From contig NC_052393.1 of assembly GCF_009389715.1 (NCBI RefSeq), forward strand, positions 4,030,001-4,094,000: a DNA stretch of 64,000 nt, given 5' to 3'. The position numbers were made by a program, and so were the translations under genes. The notes beneath the pieces were generated by a model. It was given only the letters and a program-made list of their open reading frames with translations, had not been told where the DNA came from and searched no databases. This DNA is from Phoenix dactylifera (lineage: Eukaryota; Streptophyta; Magnoliopsida; Arecales; Arecaceae). Shown in pieces: positions 57,299 to 64,000 of the stretch; the first letter of the stretch is position 1, and the number at the start of each line of letters is the position of its first letter.

Positions 57299-57781
57299 GG
57301 GCTCGTTTGGTTCGCGGGAAGCATTTTTTCCCATAGGAATATGATTCCTGGAAAACAAATTTTTAGGAAAAGAATGCTTAGGAAAGTACTTTTGGCATGT
57401 TTGGTTGACCGTGAGAAAGTGACAAATTTACAAAGTACTTATGTTTGGTTGGCCATCCACTTTCCTAAGAAAATTATGTATAATTTCTATTATGCCCTTA
57501 ATAAAAATTAGATCTTTAATGCCTCTTTAATGCTTTTTTAATGTTAAAGGGTTTTTTGGAAAAAAAGTAAAAATGGAATGATTCCCACCTCATGGGAAAA
57601 TAACTTTCCCATGTTTCTCATGCGAAATTAACTTTCCCATGAAATGTGGGAATCATATTCCCATGGGAATACAACTTTCTCATCTCTCTCTTTTGAAAAC
57701 TCCAACCAAACAAGAGGCATCTCATTACTTTTCCGTTGACCACACTTTCCCCCCTTCTTTTTCCGTGAATCAAACGAGCCC
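57299..57781. mobile_element. Tourist/PIF-Harbinger-like MITE (483 bp)
   Basis: Terminal inverted repeats GGGCTCGTTTGGTTCGCGG and, reverse-complemented from the right end, GGGCTCGTTTGATTCACGG (17 of 19 match). Flanked by the 3-bp direct repeat TAA (57296-57298 and 57782-57784), which is typical of PIF/Harbinger elements. The interior has inverted CCCATGGGAA-like and TTTCCCATG motifs and no coding capacity. Confidence 0.88.
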
Positions 57782-57784
57782 TAA

Positions 57785-60700
57785 TTTTCTTACTAAATTA
57801 AGCTGAACGAAGCCATACAATAGGCGCGCAAGTTTTAATTGGAGCACATGAAGTTTATTGAGGATAACTTTATTCTTTCAAAAATGCATTGGTAAAACAA
57901 GGGGCTCTTTTACCATCGAAATCACAAGGACATAAATTTCTAATTCTGTGGTTCATTGGAAGAGCAGACAATGGATAATATTAGCCACCAAATTCACAAG
58001 CACATTGAAAAAACCAAGAAACCAAGGAATCGACAAGCATACATGCATGGTCGCCCACTCATGCATGCATGGACACACGTGTATGAATGTGTATGCTCAG
58101 ATGCCCGCAGGTACATAAGTACATGCTTGCACTCAAGTGCACATTTATATGTATGGGTCCGTCAGCATCAAAGAATTTTAAAAGTCCGTCAGCTCTTATG
58201 CAAATTGGGTATAGCAAAAATTAGCAAATTTTCTCTCGCTGCAACTTGCATGCATGCAATAGCCCTGAATTTTTAGGGCTCGTGGGTTGGCTCAGAGTGG
58301 CCAGGCTCAGCTCGACAGCGCCCAGCCAGCCCTTGGGCTTATAGAACAGCTCGAAGAGGCCAGATTGAAAGCCACCATACCCTATGGCACGATGTAATGG
58401 AGAAGAAGACTCTGATAGGAGTCTGCTTCCTCCTCTAATTCTGACAGAAATTGGAGTCATTCAAGCAATTCGAGTTCGACTAGAACTCTAAGATTTCGCC
58501 TATTTAACTCCTCCTCCATTGCAATCCGCCCACAATGAGTCCAAGATTCATCACCGATCTCGACGATCCTTCTTCGAGTCTTCTCCTCGATTCGTTGCCA
58601 GAAAGTCCCGTCGCACTGAGGTATGAATTCTTCATCTTCTCCTCTTTCTTCCTTTATTTTTTTGGATTTGAGTCGGCGATCGCTAGAGCTTCATACGAAA
58701 CAAAGCACCCCTATTTCGGCCATGTTTAGCCGCCACCGACCATCGAGTTTGGCCGAGGTTGTGGCCACTTGAGGACACCATCGGGTGGGCAGCTAGGCCA
58801 TCATGGTTGCCACCTCTTGCTGACAAGAGAAAAGAAAGAAGAGAGACAGAAAAAAGATTCTTCCCTCTTCTCTATTGTTTGTCTCTTTCTCTCTCCTCTC
58901 TCTATTTTCTCTCTCTAGAAGATCTATGAAACTCCGAATCGGGTCCTTGTCAACCCGATCTACAAACACGAGTTGACCCTTAGAAAAAGGCCTTGAACTG
59001 CCTTGGTGCCTAGGCCTCCTACTGAATCGATCACTCCAGCCTTATTAAATGTCCTTGAAACCTCCATTGATGAATAATGTTGATTGATCTTAGCCCTGAT
59101 TGAGTCGAATTCATTAAGTGTATCATCTAGAATGGACCCACATGAAACCACCTTACGCTCGGCCAAGCATTCTTGAATCATTTACTTAAAATTATGAATT
59201 AGAAATTAATTTCATTATTAATATTTCAAATTGATCTAGCGAAATCACCTAGCGAAGTCTAACAGCTTAAGACAAAAGAAGTATATATCTTATACTCCTT
59301 ATTTTTCAAATGATCATATTTTTCATGCATAAAATTTGCTTGTGGAAATAGAGTGCCTTTCTTAAAATTATGGATCAACATATATGTTATGAAAATCATA
59401 CTTTATTATGAAAAATAGTTTCATAAATATTTTTATAAACATAGCTTTGTTTGTGAGATATGAATCAGATCATGCCATTTAGTATTTATTATCTATGTAT
59501 GTGTATGTTTTAAAAAAAAGATATAAGTTTTCTAAATGCTCTTAGATTGCTATGACCGCCCCTAGAAATGGAGGCCAATCGACATCCTGGACTAGCATCC
59601 AACAAAAATAGCCCTTTGCCAATAGGTTAAAATTAGTAACGAATGCAAACTATGATATCTTGTCGATTACGAAGATAGCCTTACCACGAGTTATAGTGAC
59701 TATAACACGAATATCTGTGAACAATGTTTTGATTTATGATAGAATTAAATGACATGAATGATAATTTACGAATTTATTTGCAACATAAACGAAACTATGT
59801 TTATGAAAGATAGATGATTTGTTCATGCATGATTTGTTTTATGACTTAATATAGTGTACTATAAAATGCTTATTTTGAAATATTTGTTATTTTTCTTAAA
59901 TGATGCATTGACATGAAAAACTTATGCTTGATCCAGTAAGATAGAGTAAGGTTCACTTAATGAGTTATGTTGCTCATATATCTCTATTTTATTTTTCTCT
60001 CTCCAAACAAATAGAGCTGAAAGGAACGGATGGTGCATATTTGGAGTTCGTGTAGCAAGTTTGGCGATTTTGTAGAAAAATTTTAGTATTTTAAGTTGAC
60101 TATGAATTCGTAGTTAATAATTTTTTGAATATTGCGAATTATGGATTTGGTATTTATGTTTTAATTTAGATGCTCTAAACTAATGTTGGTTGCATTTAAT
60201 GGATAATCAATTTAGATTCCTATTTATTCAATATATTTGAGATAGATTTAAAATCTAAGATATAATATTTGGCTTCGTGTTATCGTGTGTTATACCTCTC
60301 GGTAGTACGGCCATATCATACTCCAAATCTGGAGTATGACAATGGGAAAGAGAGGTTTTCAGTTTGGAATATGCTTAAGTCCATGGTGTCATAAAACGTA
60401 CGCAGCGTTTAATGAAGCCAAGTGAAGTGGTTGGTGGAAGGCACCCGAGCGAACTTTCTAAGCAATTTTTGAGTTACTGTAGCATTACTCTTTGAGTACA
60501 AATCGGATAGATGGCATTCTTAGTCTCCCAATTATTTTTAAAAAGAAAACATAGATTTTCTCCGCAGACTTCATATAAAGTTTATCTTGATTAATTCAAT
60601 GAACCAAGGCTAAGAAAAAAAAAATCAGAGTAGTGACAAGCACCCTATTATTTTATATTTGTACAATCAGCAAGACAAATTAAGTTTCTTGATTCGCATC

Positions 60701-62330
60701 CATGTAATTTTAATTACTTGTCACGTTAATTGTTGCACCATGTCTAAACACGTGTGATGAATCTGTGGAACAGACATAAGTGGTGGAATTATAATGGTAA
60801 GAGGATTACAAGCATATGTCTTTAACTTTGACATGCATAAGTTCTGAGATCACGGATAAAATAAATATATAACCTTTCTCTTGTTCTAATCTGTGTCGTG
60901 TTCTTTGCCATTTCTCTTGCTTCCGCCATGTGTATGTTACAGCATCAAGATAACTATCAAGTCAAATTATTTATAAAGTCATCGAGCACGACAAAAAGTA
61001 AACCATCAATTAATAGCTAAGACAAAGCCTCGTGACAGATTTCTTGTGATATAAATTGTTGATTCATATATGGCTCTTGAGAGAAGACTATCGAAATCGA
61101 GTGCAATAAAAAAAGGATCGAGGATTTCCTCGACAAAATAACGAAATTAAGTGCCAAGGGAGGGTCATTAGCCAGCTGGGTTTCAACAACATTACGATAT
61201 TGACCATCATAGTGAATTCTTCATCCTATCTTTGATTATTTAAATTGATCATATGATGTCTTGCTTTTTAAGTTAAAAAAAATAGACATCCTTCTTTCGA
61301 CGAGGTTAGGTAGGAAGAAGCTTCCATGGTCCATTGATACACCTTCTTATGACCCTTTCCAAGGAAATTTTAAATGAGAAAAATGCATCAGAGTACTTTG
61401 GTTCTCCCACCAACATTACATGAATGATTATGACAGCAGACCCTTTTCAAACGACCTGGACCGGGCCTTAATTGGGTTTAGGGGAAATCTAGGTCGACTG
61501 CCATGTTGTGTTTGATCTCTGGTGATTGAAAATTTTATATCTACTCTTGGTTTTGATCATCAATTTATATTTAACCCTTGGCCATGTATAAAACAAAACA
61601 AACTGCATATAGAACAGCCTTAGATGTGTGCAAAAAGGAATCATAAGTAGCGGTCAAACAAGAAATTGGGTGTTAAATTCGCCGGAGTTTATATTCATGA
61701 TTTGAGGATCCACTTCATTTGGGTTCAACTCCAATTACAGACTGCATTCAACCCATGGACCTATGTTATCAGCCAAACCTAACTTTTTAAGCAGATGAGT
61801 TTAACACTAATTTTGAGCCGATTTAGGGCATGTCTCTCTGCGAAACACCTCTCCAGGATAAGCTGATCTAAACCTCTTTGTAACATAAAACAGATGAGTT
61901 AAACTAAACCAAATAGAAAACTTTATGATAGAGGTGAAAATAGATCAGATGATTCTTATCTAAATCTATTTTTGTATCCGAATTCAACTAATAACCGTAT
62001 CCGTATTCATATCCATCAATGAAAAACAAATATGGATATGGATATATATCCGAATATTGGATTCTATTTATAAACCTATTTAATTTTGTGCAGTACTTAT
62101 TAACTTTTAAGAAAAATGAATAACTATATTAACATGCTATTAACTTGATCTACCTTCCACTTAGTAACAACTTTGATTTTTGATTATAAAGTTTAATTAT
62201 CCGGCTTATTTTCGTATTTATATCCAAACCTCCATCTTCTTTCCATATTTGTAATTTTTATATCCAATTACTTTATTTATATTTATTAAATAAAATAAAT
62301 ATAAAAATAAATATAAATATATTAGCATGG
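57785..62330. other. Gene-poor repeat-rich region
   Basis: No protein-coding gene recognised. About 58270-60343 looks like one LTR: a promoter-like stretch near 58500 (TATTTAACTCCTCCTCC), a GCCGCCACCGACC-type GC-rich part, a long AT-rich tail, and an end reading TCTGGAGTATGACA. No matching partner, left border or primer site was found, so this is only a possible solo LTR. About 61970-62060 has repeated GGATATGGATAT motifs of probable transposon origin. Confidence 0.3.
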
Positions 62331-62374
62331 GATCCGTATGTAACTCAATTTTAGTTGCCCCACCCCACCGGAGC

Positions 62375-62398
62375 CCACCTAAAGTCATACCAACATAT

Positions 62399-62431
<33 letters not shown>

Positions 62432-62479
62432 CTTCATGGGCGGTGGTTACATTTACCACCTAAAGTCATACCAACTTAT

Positions 62480-62518
<39 letters not shown>

Positions 62519-62580
62519 CTCTTTTTTTTTTTTTTGGTACAACTTTTCCTCTCTTCATGGGCGGTGGTTACATTTACACA
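62375..62580. repeat. CT microsatellites inside a small tandem duplication
   Basis: (CT)n tracts at 62401-62434 and 62481-62515. CCACCTAAAGTCATACCAAC occurs at 62375 and 62456, 81 bp apart. CATGGGCGGTGGTTACATTT occurs at 62435 and 62556. Open frames across it are repeat artefacts. Confidence 0.85.
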
Positions 62581-62998
62581 TGCGGCCGGAGTTCTGTCCC
62601 TTGCTTAAATTCATGGAGGCCCCACTCGGACTTGGTGCCCTGCACTCCAAAGTATTCAAAGGCCTCAAGTCTCCCCCTTCTTGCTCTTTCCCTTGTTTGA
62701 GGTTCCGTTTTTGAATTCTGAAGCGTACGCCTCCTCTGCCTGCTCCAACCTAACGCCTCCTCTCGTACCATCCTTTTAATTTTCCTTCTGTCGCTTTTCC
62801 TACTTGGATGTTTGGAAGTACACCACGAGGATGACAACTTCCCATCTCCCTCTTGGATTTGCTACGCCAACCGTCTCGTTCCACCTAATTTCCCGTTATG
62901 AAAAACCGGAAAACCATGCATAAAATTGGGGATGGGACTGCCTGGAAAGAACAGCAGCGACATGACACGTATCAAACTATCTTGCTTGTTTGCGGTGA

Positions 62999-63442
62999 AT
63001 GGTTTTAGACTTTTTTTGGAACGCTTGGGTCTACTTCCACTTTCGAGCGAGGAAAGTATGGTCTGCGTTAGCCCAAGATTACAGGAAGCAATGCGAGAGT
63101 AGAGCTCTCGAGATTCACATACTTTCCATGCATCAAATTAACGAGTCTGTGGGGAAAATACGATCACAATCTCAGCCAGATTTTTCTGCTCTAATAAGGA
63201 AGGTAGCAATTGAGATTAACAATGGCATCACCTTGAAGGGTTTTGAGCTTTTAACAAGAGCAGCAGAAAGGGCTATAGATCATTGGTTGCACCCTTCTTC
63301 CACAAAGGGAGAAGCTTCGTGTTTGAATCTTGGAGATTGTTTCCTTGAGTGTTTGACAAGGATAATCTGTCATCATTTTCATGAAACCATTAGTGGCACA
63401 TCCACCATTATCGTTGACAAAAAAAAAAAAAAACACTTTTAA
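62999..63442 (+). CDS. Unrecognised 147-codon reading frame
   Basis: Encodes a mixed, fairly protein-like sequence (SALAQDYRKQCESRALEIHI; FSALIRKVAIEINNGI; LTRAAERAIDHWLHP) with no stop until 63442. I recognise no domain, signal peptide or membrane segment. It ends in a run of A (about 63419-63433) that gives five Lys codons, which could mark the poly(A) tail of a retrocopied fragment. No TATA box or partner exon was identified. It may be a hypothetical gene, a pseudogene exon or chance. Confidence 0.25.
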   Translation: MVLDFFWNAWVYFHFRARKVWSALAQDYRKQCESRALEIHILSMHQINESVGKIRSQSQPDFSALIRKVAIEINNGITLKGFELLTRAAERAIDHWLHPSSTKGEASCLNLGDCFLECLTRIICHHFHETISGTSTIIVDKKKKKHF

Positions 63443-64000
63443 TTATACAATTGCTCGACAGCAAAAATTACTCAATGCCTTCATCAAAAAACAATTATAC
63501 AATGTCGATCGGCACTGTTAGCAAGATTTTATTTTTCTTTATATCTTTTTACAAAGAACTTTTTTTTTTTAATGAAAATGAAGGTAATGAAATAATCATT
63601 CATTAAACTCAGGAGTCCAAGCATCAGAAAAAAGAGCAGCCTAGAGCATAAAAGTGGGAAAAAAGTATATAGGAACAGTTACAATGACTAGTTAATTAAT
63701 GCTTGTCTAGCAAGCAGATATGTTAAAACAACAGGTTCATGAATTGGTTTAGGCAAACAACCATCTGGTTCAATATTTTATATAGGTGATGCAGTTAAAA
63801 TTGGAATCAGATTGGCTGGATTCTTATTCAGCTGGTTGCTGGATCACTTGTTTCTGGCTTATATACTTCCATGTGTTTTTCTATCATTATAGCACTGACT
63901 TCTTAGTTAACTAACACTGGTCCATTCAGATCACTGAGACTGCGATTGAGGCTAACTCTTAAGATTTTAATAACATAAAAGATTTACGATCAGCTCACCT
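63443..64000. other. Intergenic, right window edge
   Basis: AT-rich with T and A runs. Nothing recognised. Confidence 0.35.

Noticed and set aside
58535-58729. 64-codon frame starting MSPRFITDLDD
   Set aside because: It sits in the candidate LTR region and turns into a hydrophobic low-complexity tail from a T-rich stretch. No family recognised.
62327-62714. Leu/Ser repeat frames over the CT tracts
   Set aside because: Direct translation of (CT)n microsatellite, not a protein.

Overview
The window looks like plant nuclear DNA, most likely from a monocot (a palm or relative is my low-confidence guess). It has intron-containing and F-box plant genes. The F-box genes have a GC-rich 5' half and an AT-rich 3' half, as is common in monocots. 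Much of the rest is LTR-retrotransposon debris. No bacterial operons, rRNA, tRNA or CRISPR arrays were seen.

Layout: (1) Positions 1-5628 are the truncated end of a Ty3/gypsy-type element lying on the minus strand. It has one LTR, a gag remnant, two tandem-repeat arrays and an opposite-strand gene remnant resembling the 'putative gypsy type transposon' family (Transposase_28, PF04195). No pol is visible. (2) Positions 5629-48960 are a tandem segmental duplication of about 8.4-10 kb per unit, in four copies (A-D). Each unit starts with a damaged TRIM-like miniature LTR element, then a GGGT-rich block, then an F-box/DUF295 gene. In A-C a decayed three-exon Transposase_28/coiled-coil gene follows. 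F-box copies A, C and D are open; B is broken by a one-base deletion. Copies A and B carry an extra 1.4-kb internal duplication of the Transposase_28 part; C has a single copy; D stops before it. (3) Unit C is split by a nearly complete 9.7-kb relative of the first element (31501-41214). It has a 5-bp target duplication (TATGT), two LTRs, a gag remnant, tandem repeats and an antisense three-exon gene, and again no pol. (4) Unit D contains a complete 432-bp TRIM with identical 5-bp target duplications; unit C holds a solo LTR at the same site. (5) Positions 48961-64000 are mostly gene-poor. They hold two LINE RNase H-like fragments, one well-preserved two-exon R2R3-MYB gene of the MYB4-type repressor subgroup (55075-56272), one Tourist/Harbinger-like MITE with TAA target duplications (57299-57781), a weak candidate LTR, CT microsatellites and an unrecognised 147-codon reading frame.

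The MYB gene is the clearest single-copy regulator: it is expected to act in the nucleus as a repressor of phenylpropanoid genes. The F-box genes are expected to supply substrate-recognition subunits for SCF ubiquitin ligases. The most unusual point is that the same gene family (Transposase_28 plus basic linker plus coiled coil) occurs twice in different settings. It is an intron-bearing antisense passenger of pol-less gypsy elements, and it is also a co-amplified partner of the F-box genes in the tandem array. The array also records its own history through shared TE insertions, mosaic genes and hybrid junctions.
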